From: Microbulbifer variabilis
GTDB lineage: Bacteria > Pseudomonadota > Gammaproteobacteria > Pseudomonadales > Cellvibrionaceae
Direction: 5' to 3'
Length of the DNA: 64,000 nucleotides
Assembly (NCBI RefSeq): GCF_023716485.1
Contig: NZ_CP092418.1
Span: 3,876,501-3,940,500, forward strand
Part shown: one piece after another, positions 20,577 through 29,939 of the stretch
How positions within the stretch are numbered: the first letter of the stretch is position 1
Layout of the letters: each line of letters begins with the position of its first letter
Notes under the pieces: model-generated
What the model saw: only the letters and a program-made list of their open reading frames with translations
Told to the model about the DNA's origin: nothing
Databases searched by the model: none
Made by a program: the position numbers and the translations under genes

Positions 20577-23114
20577 ATGACTGAAAAGACAAATAAGCAA
20601 AAGCTGGTTGTGATTGGTAACGGCATGGTCGGGCACCACTTTCTTGAGCAGCTGGCAGAAAAAAATGAAAGCACCGGTTTTATCGTCACAGTCTTTTGTG
20701 CGGAAAACAGACCTGCTTATGATCGAGTACATCTATCCGAATACTTCGCTGGGTGCAGTGCGGAAGATTTGGCTATGGGTCATATTGAGCAATATCGACA
20801 ATGGGGTTTTGAGCTAGAGCTCAACAATCCGATAGCTTCCATCGATCGCGAAAAGCAAACTGTTACCACCCAGACTGGAAGCTTACATAGATATGATCAA
20901 TTGGTCCTCGCTACTGGCTCCTATCCTTTTGTGCCCCCCATCCCAGGGCATCAACACGAGCGCTGCTTTGTCTACCGCACCATCGAAGATTTGAATGCGA
21001 TTCGCACAGCTGCGTCTAACGCGCAAAGTGGCGTCGTTGTCGGTGGTGGCCTGCTCGGTTTGGAAGCGGCAAACGCCTTGAAAACCCTGGGGCTTGACGC
21101 CCATGTGGTGGAATTTGCTCCAGGACTGATGTCCACTCAGCTTGATGAGGGCGGCTCCAATTTACTGCAAAAAAAAATCGAGACCCTTGGCGTTACTGTA
21201 CATACCAGCCGAGCTACCGAACTTATTACAGACGCTGACGGCCAGTTGCGTATGCAATTTAAAGGGGGGGACGAACTGATTACCGATATGATCGTGTTCT
21301 CTGCAGGAATTCGCCCTCAAGATGAGCTGGCAAAATCCTCAGGGCTGCAAGTCGGTGAGCGAGGAGGTATTGTCATCGACAACCGCTGTCGTACATCAGA
21401 CCCCAACATTTTTGCCATCGGTGAGTGCGCTCTCTATGAGGGGCAAATTTTTGGCCTGGTGGCTCCAGGCTACAGTATGGCTCGCACCACCGTCGCACAG
21501 CTCACCGGTATGGAGACGTTTTTTAATGGTGCCGATATGAGCACTAAATTAAAACTTCTCGGTGTGCAGGTTGGCTCTATTGGCGATGCTCACGGCCGCA
21601 GCGAAGGCGCTGCAGCAATTACTTTTGTCGATGAGCAGAGCGGCGTGTACAAGCGTATGATAACCGATGCTACAGGCCAGAAACTGCTCGGCGCTGTACT
21701 GGTTGGTGATACTGGGGATTACGATACTCTTCTGCAATATCATCTCAATGATATCGACCTGCCAGAGCACCCGGAACAACTGATTCTTCCCTCAACTGAC
21801 GGAGCAGAATCACTCCTTGGTGCTTCCGCTCTCCCCACTAATGCTACCGTGTGCTCCTGTTATAACGTGAGTAAAGGGCAAATTCTGGATGTTGTACATG
21901 GCGGCTGTCATACCTTGGCTGAAGTGAAGGATGCCACCAAGGCCTCCACGGGTTGTGGTGGTTGTGCCGCATTGCTGAAGGATATCGTCGATAGTGAATT
22001 AGCCGCTCTAGGAATGGAGGTCAACAATCATCTCTGTACACACTTCCCCTATAGTCGCCAAGAGTTGTTCCACATTATTCAGGTGGAGGAAATTAAAACC
22101 TTCGATGATCTCCTTCAAAAGCATGGTAGCGGCAAGGGCTGTGAAGTGTGTAAACCCACCGCCGCCTCTATTTTCGCCTCCCTATGGAATGAACATATCC
22201 TGGAGCAAGCCCACGTTGGTCTGCAGGATACCAATGACACCTTTATGGCGAATATGCAGAAAAATGGTAGCTACTCTGTAGTACCGCGTATTCCCGGTGG
22301 AGAAATCACCCCAGAAAAACTCATCGTGATTGGCGATGTTGCCAAACGCTATAACCTCTACACCAAAATTACCGGTGGCCAGCGTATCGATTTGTTTGGC
22401 GCACGCCTGGAACAACTGCCGGAAATTTGGCGGGAACTCATTGATGCGGGATTTGAAACCGGCCATGCCTATGGCAAATCTCTGCGCACGGTAAAGTCCT
22501 GTGTAGGTAGTACTTGGTGCCGCTTTGGTGTGCAGGACAGTGTTTCCATGGCCCTGCGTGTAGAAAACCGTTACAAGGGGCTTCGCTCCCCACACAAAAT
22601 AAAGATGGCTGTATCGGGCTGTACACGCGAGTGCGCCGAAGCGCAGAGCAAGGATGTGGGCGTTATCGCCACAGAAAAAGGCTGGAACTTATTTGTTGCC
22701 GGCAATGGCGGCATGCGCCCGCGCCACGCCGATCTATTCGCTACCGACCTGGATGATGAAACCCTGATTCGCTATATCGATCGTTTCCTGATGTTCTATG
22801 TGCGTACTGCCGATAAATTGCAGCGCACCTCGGTATGGCTGGAAAGCCTTGATGGCGGACTCGACTATCTACGTGAAGTCATTATCGATGACAAATTGGG
22901 AATCTGTACCGAGCTGGAAATCCAGATGGAACGCGTTGTCGATAGTTATCAGTGTGAATGGAAGTCCGCAATCAACGATCCGGAAAAACTTAAACGATTT
23001 CGTCAGTTTGTTAACAGCAATGAGAGCGATGACAATATTATTTTCGTCAAGGAACGCGGCCAGCCCCGCCCCGCAACTATTGAAGAAATAATAGAAACTG
23101 CTGAATCTGCATAG
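20577..23114 (+). CDS. nirB: assimilatory nitrite reductase large subunit
   Basis: NirB reduces nitrite to ammonium with NAD(P)H through FAD, iron-sulfur centres and siroheme. The 845-residue protein shows an N-terminal FAD domain (KLVVIGNGMVGHHFLEQL) and a middle NAD-binding loop (GVVVGGGLLGLEAANAL). BFD-like [2Fe-2S] cysteines follow (CSCYN...STGCGGC and GKGCEVCKP). The C-terminal siroheme/[4Fe-4S] part has CVGSTWCRFG and VSGCTRECAEA. I chose ATG 20577 (MTEKT) with AGGA upstream; the frame is open to 20562. nirD follows 78 bp later. Confidence 0.96.
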   Translation: MTEKTNKQKLVVIGNGMVGHHFLEQLAEKNESTGFIVTVFCAENRPAYDRVHLSEYFAGCSAEDLAMGHIEQYRQWGFELELNNPIASIDREKQTVTTQTGSLHRYDQLVLATGSYPFVPPIPGHQHERCFVYRTIEDLNAIRTAASNAQSGVVVGGGLLGLEAANALKTLGLDAHVVEFAPGLMSTQLDEGGSNLLQKKIETLGVTVHTSRATELITDADGQLRMQFKGGDELITDMIVFSAGIRPQDELAKSSGLQVGERGGIVIDNRCRTSDPNIFAIGECALYEGQIFGLVAPGYSMARTTVAQLTGMETFFNGADMSTKLKLLGVQVGSIGDAHGRSEGAAAITFVDEQSGVYKRMITDATGQKLLGAVLVGDTGDYDTLLQYHLNDIDLPEHPEQLILPSTDGAESLLGASALPTNATVCSCYNVSKGQILDVVHGGCHTLAEVKDATKASTGCGGCAALLKDIVDSELAALGMEVNNHLCTHFPYSRQELFHIIQVEEIKTFDDLLQKHGSGKGCEVCKPTAASIFASLWNEHILEQAHVGLQDTNDTFMANMQKNGSYSVVPRIPGGEITPEKLIVIGDVAKRYNLYTKITGGQRIDLFGARLEQLPEIWRELIDAGFETGHAYGKSLRTVKSCVGSTWCRFGVQDSVSMALRVENRYKGLRSPHKIKMAVSGCTRECAEAQSKDVGVIATEKGWNLFVAGNGGMRPRHADLFATDLDDETLIRYIDRFLMFYVRTADKLQRTSVWLESLDGGLDYLREVIIDDKLGICTELEIQMERVVDSYQCEWKSAINDPEKLKRFRQFVNSNESDDNIIFVKERGQPRPATIEEIIETAESA

Positions 23115-23192
23115 AGACAATCCTATACATTTAATTTATGAAAATTTAATTTCAATTGCTGATTTTTCTCTTAATCCTGCAAGGAAATTGTT

Positions 23193-23621
23193 ATGCACCA
23201 AGCCAGCGCCAGACAAAGCTCACATACATCCAATGCCATAACCCACCCCCATTGGCTGCCGATCTGCCAAAGATCAGATTTAGTCAGCAACTCCGGGGTG
23301 TGTGCCCTTTGGGGCGATACCTCCTCAGAAAAAACGGACTATCTAGCAAAACCTGAGAGGAAAGGTATCGCCCTATTTTTTTTACCGGGGCAAGAGCGAC
23401 AACTTTACGCCGTTGACAACTGGGACCCGATCGCACAAGCTGGCATTATTTCACGGGGAATAATCGCAGAACTGGATGGTGAATTAACTATTGCCTCACC
23501 ACTTTATAAACATCACTTTCGCCTTGAAGATGGCGTTTGTATGGAGGATGGTAATATCCAGCTTGCCACTTACCCTTTAGCATTTAATGGAAATACCGTT
23601 TATATCGGTTGTGATAAATAA
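23193..23621 (+). CDS. nirD: nitrite reductase small subunit NirD
   Basis: The 142-residue protein is the Rieske-like small subunit of NADH-dependent nitrite reductase. It shows the NirD core ALFFLPGQERQLYAVDNWDP, then IISRGIIAELDGELTIASP and LYKHHFRLEDGVCME, ending with NGNTVYIGC. The classical Rieske Cys-His ligands are missing, which is normal for NirD. About 30 extra residues rich in His and Ser come before the conserved part. An AAGGAAA site precedes the ATG. It lies between nirB and the nitrate reductase gene, 12 bp before the latter. Confidence 0.93.
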   Translation: MHQASARQSSHTSNAITHPHWLPICQRSDLVSNSGVCALWGDTSSEKTDYLAKPERKGIALFFLPGQERQLYAVDNWDPIAQAGIISRGIIAELDGELTIASPLYKHHFRLEDGVCMEDGNIQLATYPLAFNGNTVYIGCDK

Positions 23622-23633
23622 GCAAGAATAATA

Positions 23634-26396
23634 ATGGCAGTAAAGGAATACCTAAGCACCCAGCGTTCCTGCACTACCTGCCCCTATTGTGGGGTGGGCT
23701 GTGGAGTAACTATTAACAAGGAAAAGCGGCAAAGTACTTCTGTAATTTCCGTCACAGGTGATAAACAGCACCCCTCTAATTTTGGCCGTTTGTGTGTTAA
23801 GGGCTCAGCCCTTGGGGAGACACTCGGTGAGCATGGGAGACTCTTACGCCCACATTTGCATGGCGAAGCCTGTGACTGGGATACCGCTATGTCTTATGTG
23901 GCCGATGAATTCGCCCGCAATATTCACGAGCACGGCCCGAATTCAGTAGCTTTTTACCTTTCCGGACAACTCCTTACTGAAGACTATTATGTTGCTAATA
24001 AATTAATGAAGGGGTTTATTGGCAGCGCCAATATTGATACCAATTCACGCCTTTGCATGTCCTCAGCCGTAGCAGGATACAAGCGCGCCTTGGGTGCAGA
24101 TGCCGTGCCCTGTTGTTATGAGGATCTGGAAGAGGCAGACCTTATTGTTTTAATAGGCTCTAACGCCGCTTGGACCCACCCGATACTGTTCCAGCGTATG
24201 CAGGCAGGCAAGGCCAAAATAGTAGTCGTTGATCCGCGGGCTAGCGCTACCAGCGAGATGGCCGATCTGCACTTGGCGATAAATCCCGGCAGCGACGCAG
24301 CACTGTTTAATGGTCTGCTTAATTTCCTCGCCCAGCACAACCGCCTCAATCACCACTATATTCAGCATCATACCCAAGGCTTTGAGCTGGCTCTGGAAGC
24401 GGCCCAGCACTGGTCCCTACAGCAAACTGCACTGAGTTGTGGTGTACCTGCAGAAAAGTTATTAGCTTTCTTCCGTTTGTTTGCCGAAACGGAAAAAACA
24501 CTTAGTTTTTACTCCCAAGGGGTTAATCAATCCAGTAGCGGCACAGACAAAAACAACACAATCATTAACTGCCACCTGGCAACAGGTCGCATTGGCCAGA
24601 TTGGAGCTGGCCCTTTCTCTATTACCGGCCAACCCAACGCGATGGGGGGGCGTGAAGTAGGCGGCCTGGCCAATATGCTCGCCGCCCATATGGAGTTTAA
24701 AGAGAGTGATATCGATCGGGTGCGGCGCTTCTGGGATGCTCCCAATATGGCACTGGCCCCCGGACTAAAAGCGGTGGATATGTTCCATGCAGTGGAGACC
24801 GGCCAGATCAAGGCAATCTGGATTATGGCCACTAATCCCGCGGTGAGTATGCCTGAAGCAGAGAGGGTGACTGAGGCACTACGTAAATGTCCACTGGTGA
24901 TTGTTTCCGATTGCATCGCCGATACCGATACCGCCCGCTGTGCCGATGTACTACTGCCGGCCACCGGCTGGGGAGAAAAAAATGGCACAGTTACCAATGC
25001 AGAGCGGCGTATTTCCCGGCAGCGCACTTTTATCGATCCCACTGGAGAGGCGCGTCACGACTGGCAGGCTATCTGTGATTTGGCCAGCCGCCTAGGGTTC
25101 CGCGAGCAGTTTAACTTTACCCATCCCGCAGATATCTTTCGAGAACATGCACAATTGTCCGGTTTCGAAAATAACGGCAGTCGCGCCTTTGATATCTCAC
25201 TCTTTAGTAATATCGCGCAAAATGAATACGATACGCTTGAACCAGTACAGTGGCCGGTAAATCGGGAAAATCCCCAGGGTAGTGCACGATTATTTGGCAA
25301 TGGAAAATTTTTCACTGAAACTGGTCGAGCCAATTTTATTGCTGTCAAGCCGCGTACGCCCCAGCAACAAATAAGCCCTAGTTATCCCCTATGGCTAAAC
25401 AGCGGCCGCATACGTGACCAATGGCACACCATGACCCGTACTGGCCGCGCGCGGAAATTGCTGGATCACAGTGAGATTGCCGAAATTCAGATAAACCCCA
25501 GAGACGCGCGTAAATACGGTATAGACGAGGGCGTGTTGGTAGAGTTACACAGTGCCCAGGGTAAAATGTGCGGACGTGCGGTATTAAACAGTGGCCAAAA
25601 ACCCGGTGAGCTATTCGCTCCTATTCATTGGAGCCAGACCTTGGCCCAAGAGTCTAAGGTCAGCGCTCTTGCCGGGGCAGAGGTAGACCCAATTTCTGGT
25701 CAGCCCGAATTCAAACAGGTACCGGTTCAGCTGAAAGCCCTCGCCTGTAAGAGCTTTATCACCCTTATTTGCCCGGAACCACTGGCACAAAACCTTTGGC
25801 GCTGGCTACAGACCCATATGGAAGAAAATCTACTGCACTGGTATCGAGTGCCCTGTCAAAATGGATATCGCTTTGAGTTGGCGCTCAGCGCCCCTTTGGA
25901 TGGTCGCCAACTGGGTGCCCAATTACTACAAAAAAATCCAGATATACGCTGGCAGCAAATAGAGACCTTAAATAGCCAGCGTTGGCTCGCTTATAGCGAA
26001 CAAATAGAGCTGCTTATTTTTTCCAGTAATGATTGGCAGACACTTCCTGATCGACGCAGCCTGGAACGCTACCTACAACTGGAATTACTTGAAAACCCTG
26101 CCCAGTTTCTCCAGGCAATTCCACCAGGTGAGCGCATAGTATGCACCTGTATGCAGGTTTCACGTCCACAGATTGAAAAAGCAATCAACCAGGGGGTCAA
26201 TTCCATTGATGCGCTGGGTGACGCCTTGGGTTGCGGGACCCGCTGTGGTTCCTGCAAGCCAGAGATTTCCCAGCTGCTGCGCACGAAGCTGCAGCAAAAT
26301 GCACAGAACCAGGCAGTTGCGGCGGTGCTGGAAACAGAGATTGTCAGATCGGCAAAAGACCTGCGGGAGAAATTTGATAAGGCTTATAGCGCTTAA
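23634..26396 (+). CDS. nasA: assimilatory nitrate reductase catalytic subunit
   Basis: This 920-residue molybdoenzyme reduces nitrate to nitrite in the cytoplasm. The N-terminal [4Fe-4S] motif is CTTCPYCGVGC with a later cysteine in GRLCVKG. Molybdopterin-binding regions include YLSGQLLTEDYYVANKL, NTDSRLC-like DTNSRLCMSS, SQGVNQSSSGTDKNN and GQPNAMGGREVGGLANML. The dinucleotide-binding C-domain has LNSGRIRDQWHTMTRTG. A C-terminal BFD-like [2Fe-2S] domain (CTCMQVSRPQIEKA, CGTRCGSCKPE) suits electron delivery inside one chain. No separate reductase subunit or cobA for siroheme synthesis lies in this cluster. Confidence 0.95.
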   Translation: MAVKEYLSTQRSCTTCPYCGVGCGVTINKEKRQSTSVISVTGDKQHPSNFGRLCVKGSALGETLGEHGRLLRPHLHGEACDWDTAMSYVADEFARNIHEHGPNSVAFYLSGQLLTEDYYVANKLMKGFIGSANIDTNSRLCMSSAVAGYKRALGADAVPCCYEDLEEADLIVLIGSNAAWTHPILFQRMQAGKAKIVVVDPRASATSEMADLHLAINPGSDAALFNGLLNFLAQHNRLNHHYIQHHTQGFELALEAAQHWSLQQTALSCGVPAEKLLAFFRLFAETEKTLSFYSQGVNQSSSGTDKNNTIINCHLATGRIGQIGAGPFSITGQPNAMGGREVGGLANMLAAHMEFKESDIDRVRRFWDAPNMALAPGLKAVDMFHAVETGQIKAIWIMATNPAVSMPEAERVTEALRKCPLVIVSDCIADTDTARCADVLLPATGWGEKNGTVTNAERRISRQRTFIDPTGEARHDWQAICDLASRLGFREQFNFTHPADIFREHAQLSGFENNGSRAFDISLFSNIAQNEYDTLEPVQWPVNRENPQGSARLFGNGKFFTETGRANFIAVKPRTPQQQISPSYPLWLNSGRIRDQWHTMTRTGRARKLLDHSEIAEIQINPRDARKYGIDEGVLVELHSAQGKMCGRAVLNSGQKPGELFAPIHWSQTLAQESKVSALAGAEVDPISGQPEFKQVPVQLKALACKSFITLICPEPLAQNLWRWLQTHMEENLLHWYRVPCQNGYRFELALSAPLDGRQLGAQLLQKNPDIRWQQIETLNSQRWLAYSEQIELLIFSSNDWQTLPDRRSLERYLQLELLENPAQFLQAIPPGERIVCTCMQVSRPQIEKAINQGVNSIDALGDALGCGTRCGSCKPEISQLLRTKLQQNAQNQAVAAVLETEIVRSAKDLREKFDKAYSA

Positions 26397-26670
26397 GACC
26401 AATATTGTTCGATAAATTCATATCCAAATGCGCGGATTGCGTTTTTCTCAACAGCACTCCGCGCAAAGGCATAGCACTAGTCGCAATACACGCCCCACCT
26501 GGCCCATAAAGCCTCACACCCCCTACACTTAGAGCCGTTAATACACTGGCGCAGATATTTGGATCAAAGGTTTTAACCACAGCCATTATTGGCTTTTAGC
26601 AGTGGTGGCGGTTATTTGTATTATTTTTTATTCGCCAGATTAGCGCCCGCCACAATTATAAGGAATTCCA

Positions 26671-27084
26671 GTGTTCAAAATTCAACATATTGACCATGTA
26701 GTGCTGAGGGTTAAATCCCTGGCTGCAATGCGCGATTTTTATGAAGGAGCCCTCGGCTGCACCATGGAGCGAGAGAATAAGGAATTGGGTCTCTATCAGT
26801 TGCGCGCAGGGCACTCATTGATCGATCTGGTTCCAGTTGATCAAGGCATCGGTCGCGAGGGTGGTACAGCCCCAGGCATAGAGGGGCGTAATTTACATCA
26901 TTTCTGTTTGCGTATAGACCCTTTCGAAGCCGATAAAATCATTGCTTATTTGAAGGGGAAGAATATTGAACCCTCCGCGCCACAACAGCGCTACGGTGCC
27001 GAAGGCATGGGCCCATCAATTTATATTTATGATCCCGAGCAAAATTTAGTGGAACTAAAAGGCCCCCCCAAATTATTGAAATAA
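26671..27084 (+). CDS. VOC (glyoxalase/bleomycin-resistance fold) family protein
   Basis: The 137-residue protein is a single vicinal-oxygen-chelate unit pair. It begins IQHIDHVVLRVKSLAAMRDFY with a metal-type histidine, has LHHFCLRIDPFEADKII in the middle and ends with the conserved IYIYDPEQNLVELKGPP containing the glutamate ligand. Members act as lyases, dioxygenases or resistance proteins, and the substrate cannot be told from sequence. Translation seems to start at GTG 26671 with AAGGAA nearby. The 275 bp before it (26397-26670) holds no gene that I can support. A dienelactone hydrolase follows 34 bp later. Confidence 0.88.
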   Translation: MFKIQHIDHVVLRVKSLAAMRDFYEGALGCTMERENKELGLYQLRAGHSLIDLVPVDQGIGREGGTAPGIEGRNLHHFCLRIDPFEADKIIAYLKGKNIEPSAPQQRYGAEGMGPSIYIYDPEQNLVELKGPPKLLK

Positions 27085-27118
27085 CAGTATCCATCATTCT
27101 CCAGAGAGACATGCAACG

Positions 27119-27844
27119 ATGAAAACCGAAGTGATCGAATATGCGGTAGATGGCAAGTCCTATAGCGGCTATCTCGCCTGGGACGACACAACTCAAAAAA
27201 AACGTCCCGGCGTTATGCTGGTTCACGAATGGTGGGGTCACAATGCCTTTGTACGCGAGCAGGCGGAAAGGCTCGCCGGACAGGGTTACTGTGCTTTTGC
27301 GGTGGATATGTTTGGTAGTGGTAAGCAAACTGATGATCCCGCTGAAGCCCAGCACTATCGCGATGAGGCACTTGAGAATCCTGTATCCCTCGAGGCATGT
27401 TTCCGCACCGCCCTCACCCTGCTTCAACAGCATAAAGTTGTCGAGGAAACTCAAGTCGCTGCTCAGGGCTATTGCTTTGGTGGTGGCGTAGCCTTGACCA
27501 TGGCACGCCTCGGTGTGGAACTTCGTGGCGTGGTCAGCTACCACGGAGCCCTGGCCAGCGAGGTTCGTACCAAAAAAGGGGGAGTCCAAGCGGAATTATT
27601 GGTTTACACCGGTGGTGCCGATAGCATGATCCCACCGCAACAGGTCGGCGCTTTTGTGGCGGAGATGCAGGAGGCCGAGGCCAAATTTACCCTGGTGAGC
27701 TACCCCGGCGTATTGCACGGCTTCACCAATCCTGTTGCAACTGAGCGCGGGCAGAAATTTGGCCTGCCGCTGGCCTATAACCAGGAAGCCGCGCAGGACG
27801 CATGGCTGGGCACTCTGGATTTTTATCGGAAAATTTTCCAGTAG
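27119..27844 (+). CDS. dienelactone hydrolase family protein
   Basis: The 241-residue alpha/beta hydrolase has the family's nucleophile cysteine in QGYCFGGG, the acid in VYTGGADSMIPPQQV and the histidine in GVLHGFTNP, matching the Cys-Asp-His triad of dienelactone hydrolases. The N-terminal GVMLVHEWWGHNAFVREQA is also typical. It lacks a signal peptide and should be cytoplasmic. No aromatic-degradation genes are nearby, so the true substrate is unknown. A GAGAGAC site precedes the ATG. It may share a transcript with the VOC gene 34 bp upstream. Confidence 0.92.
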   Translation: MKTEVIEYAVDGKSYSGYLAWDDTTQKKRPGVMLVHEWWGHNAFVREQAERLAGQGYCAFAVDMFGSGKQTDDPAEAQHYRDEALENPVSLEACFRTALTLLQQHKVVEETQVAAQGYCFGGGVALTMARLGVELRGVVSYHGALASEVRTKKGGVQAELLVYTGGADSMIPPQQVGAFVAEMQEAEAKFTLVSYPGVLHGFTNPVATERGQKFGLPLAYNQEAAQDAWLGTLDFYRKIFQ

Positions 27845-27896
27845 TTTCAATCAAATATCTCAGGGGCCGAATAGTTCACCCCGTAAAAATACTCCG

Positions 27897-28385
27897 CTAC
27901 TTGCCAATATCCAGATAGCGCGCCCCAGCCCCCAACTCTGCAGCTTGGTCCCCTGGATTGCGGAGCGGGCAGCTCACCATGGAAAGACAGCCGCAGCCGA
28001 TACAGCCTTCCAAACGGTCGCGCAGCTGGGTAAGCTGGCGAATGCGTTGGTCCAATTCCTCACGCCAGCCGGCGGAAAGCTTGGCCCAATCCTTCGCGGT
28101 GGGTGTACGCCCATCAGGAAGATTAGACAGGGCCTCACGAATTTCGGCGAGGGGAATACCAGTGCTCTGTGCCACCTTGATAATGGCCACACGTCGCAAT
28201 ACGTCCCGCGAGTAACGCCGCTGATTGCCGCTGGTGCGCCAGCTGCTGATCAGCCCTTTACTTTCATAAAAATGCAGCGCACTCACCGCCACATCACTAC
28301 GCTCTGCAACCTCACCTACGGTCATCTCACGACGGCATTTCTTGTTTCCACAAACCGACTCTTTCTTTTCACTGGTATCAGACAT
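27897..28385 (-). CDS. soxR: redox-sensitive transcriptional activator SoxR
   Basis: SoxR is a MerR-family activator whose [2Fe-2S] cluster responds to redox-cycling compounds. The 162-residue product has the MerR helix-turn-helix ([38 protein letters not shown]), the dimer helix and the diagnostic cysteine cluster [15 protein letters not shown] 28385 has GGAG eight bases upstream and matches family starts; the frame is open to 28454. A SoxR box lies between this gene and the divergent MFS gene. As outside enterics, no soxS is visible, so SoxR probably controls the pump directly. Confidence 0.95.
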   Translation of the reverse strand: MSDTSEKKESVCGNKKCRREMTVGEVAERSDVAVSALHFYESKGLISSWRTSGNQRRYSRDVLRRVAIIKVAQSTGIPLAEIREALSNLPDGRTPTAKDWAKLSAGWREELDQRIRQLTQLRDRLEGCIGCGCLSMVSCPLRNPGDQAAELGAGARYLDIGK

Positions 28386-28404
28386 CAGATGTCTCCGATA
28401 ACTA

Positions 28405-28435
28405 TTGACCTCAATATTACTTGAGGTTTTACACT
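28405..28435 (+). promoter_or_regulatory. SoxR-controlled promoter
   Basis: CCTCAATATTACTTGAGG at 28409-28426 is a dyad with perfect CCTCAA/TTGAGG arms, close to the enterobacterial SoxR box. It lies between a -35 TTGACC (28405-28410) and a -10 TACACT (28430-28435), with a 19-bp spacer as MerR-family activators require. Transcription would run right, towards the short ORF and the MFS transporter. Confidence 0.88.
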
Positions 28436-28468
28436 GCGCAGCATTCCATTGCAAGCCCAGACAGAATC

Positions 28469-28651
28469 ATGATGAACCGGAACAGCAAACAAACCTACCC
28501 AGTCACAGAAGTACCGGCTACAACTGCCACTTCCCTTTTAGTGGCAGCACAAAGTCAAAGTATCAGCCTGGCGGTGCAAGAGGGGCTATGCCAATCAATC
28601 ACCTCCATGAGCGTAAAGAATAGAGAAACCGATAGCGGAGGGCGCCGGTGA
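28469..28651 (+). CDS. possible 60-residue leader ORF before the MFS gene
   Basis: Just downstream of the SoxR promoter, a frame from ATG 28469 encodes 60 residues (MMNRNSKQTYPVTEVPATT...) and ends in a TGA overlapping the GTG start of the transporter (GTGA at 28648-28651). That overlap would couple their translation. There is no known domain, and the ribosome binding site is weak. It could be a true leader peptide or chance. Confidence 0.3.
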   Translation: MMNRNSKQTYPVTEVPATTATSLLVAAQSQSISLAVQEGLCQSITSMSVKNRETDSGGRR

Positions 28652-29877
28652 TACTTAACAGCGCAGCACCAACCCGCGAAGTGGCGGAATCAGCTATACC
28701 GGTGCCGATGCGATTCACATTACTGTGCCTAGCGGCGCTCACAATTATGTCTGGTGCCACCATAGCGCCATCCTTACCGGCGCTGGAGGCACATTTTGCC
28801 CAGCATGAAGATATTGCCCTGCTCAGTCGCCTGATTTTGAGCCTACCGGCATTAATGATCGCTCTATTTGCACCTATCGCCGGGTTTATATCCGACCGTT
28901 ATGGTCGCAGGAAATTGCTGTTACTGGCGGTAACTGTTTACGCCCTGGCCGGCATCTCTGCACTGTTACAGGAAAGCTTGGTGGGACTTTTGGCCAGTCG
29001 CATCCTTCTGGGAATTGCAGTGGCGGGCACAATGACTTCAGTCACCGCCCTGGTAGGTGACTATTTCAGCCCCATTCAAAGGCAAACCTATATGAGTCAG
29101 CAGGGCGCCTTTATCAGCCTCGGCGGAGTTGTCTTCCTTTTGACCGGTGGACTCTTGGCAGATTTACATTGGCGCGCGCCCTTTGCTATTTACGCAGTGG
29201 CACTACTACTAATCCCTGCCGTGTTGCGTTTTCTGCCAGAACCTAAACGCAATAGTATTGAACCACTCCCCAACAATGTCACGAATGGAAATCCCGATTG
29301 GCCAGCATTCGCCTTGTTGCTGGGTGCAGCCTTACTAAACAGTCTTATCTTTTTCCTGATTCCCACACAGCTCCCATTCCTGCTAAAAGAGATTGGAGCA
29401 GACACCCCCAGCCTCGCGGGCATTGCCATTGCTGCCAGCAATTTAATGGGTGCCCTGGCTTCACTGGTTTTCTACCCTCTGGCACGTAACTACTTGGGAA
29501 AAAGTGGCGTTTTTGTGTTAGGTTTTACTGTTATGGCCTGTGGTATGGGGCTGATCGCCGAGGCAGATTCATTTAATGCAATAATAATGGCCACCGCGAT
29601 TTACGGCTGCGGTATGGGGACATTGATCCCCCATATTTTCGCCACCGGGCTGGAATCTGCCACTCCCAACATTCGTGGGCGAATATCTGGGGCTCTCGCC
29701 GCCAGTGTTTTTATCGGACAATTTATCTCACCATTTATCAGCCAGCCCTGGATAGAACGTTTTGGCCTCGCCAGTGGTTTTTCCGCAGCCAGCACTACGC
29801 TGCTACTTTTAGCCTCTCTGGCACTGCTCCTGCATTGGTTAAAACCGAAGCCCTCCGCAAAAATGTTTTTGCAGTAG
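28648..29877 (+). CDS. MFS drug transporter, Bcr/CflA-like
   Basis: The 409-residue protein has 12 membrane segments. The MFS motif appears as [15 protein letters not shown] between helices 2 and 3, with a helix-5-like [21 protein letters not shown] in the DHA1 style. Proton-driven drug export fits the family and the SoxR-type promoter upstream, as SoxR regulons outside enterics usually contain pumps for redox-active compounds. The start is GTG 28648 with GGAGGG seven bases before it. The end is close to an ABC exporter gene, which may extend the transcript. The actual substrate cannot be read from sequence. Confidence 0.88.
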   Translation: MILNSAAPTREVAESAIPVPMRFTLLCLAALTIMSGATIAPSLPALEAHFAQHEDIALLSRLILSLPALMIALFAPIAGFISDRYGRRKLLLLAVTVYALAGISALLQESLVGLLASRILLGIAVAGTMTSVTALVGDYFSPIQRQTYMSQQGAFISLGGVVFLLTGGLLADLHWRAPFAIYAVALLLIPAVLRFLPEPKRNSIEPLPNNVTNGNPDWPAFALLLGAALLNSLIFFLIPTQLPFLLKEIGADTPSLAGIAIAASNLMGALASLVFYPLARNYLGKSGVFVLGFTVMACGMGLIAEADSFNAIIMATAIYGCGMGTLIPHIFATGLESATPNIRGRISGALAASVFIGQFISPFISQPWIERFGLASGFSAASTTLLLLASLALLLHWLKPKPSAKMFLQ

Positions 29878-29939
29878 GATCTATACACACTAAAAATATT
29901 TTGGCCGAGCCGCCTGCAAGGCCACGCTTAGGAGAGAAA

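Noticed and set aside
26344..26586. An 80-residue minus-strand frame overlapping the end of the nitrate reductase gene.
   Set aside because: It has no ribosome binding site and no recognisable domain, and half of it lies antisense to a conserved cysteine domain.
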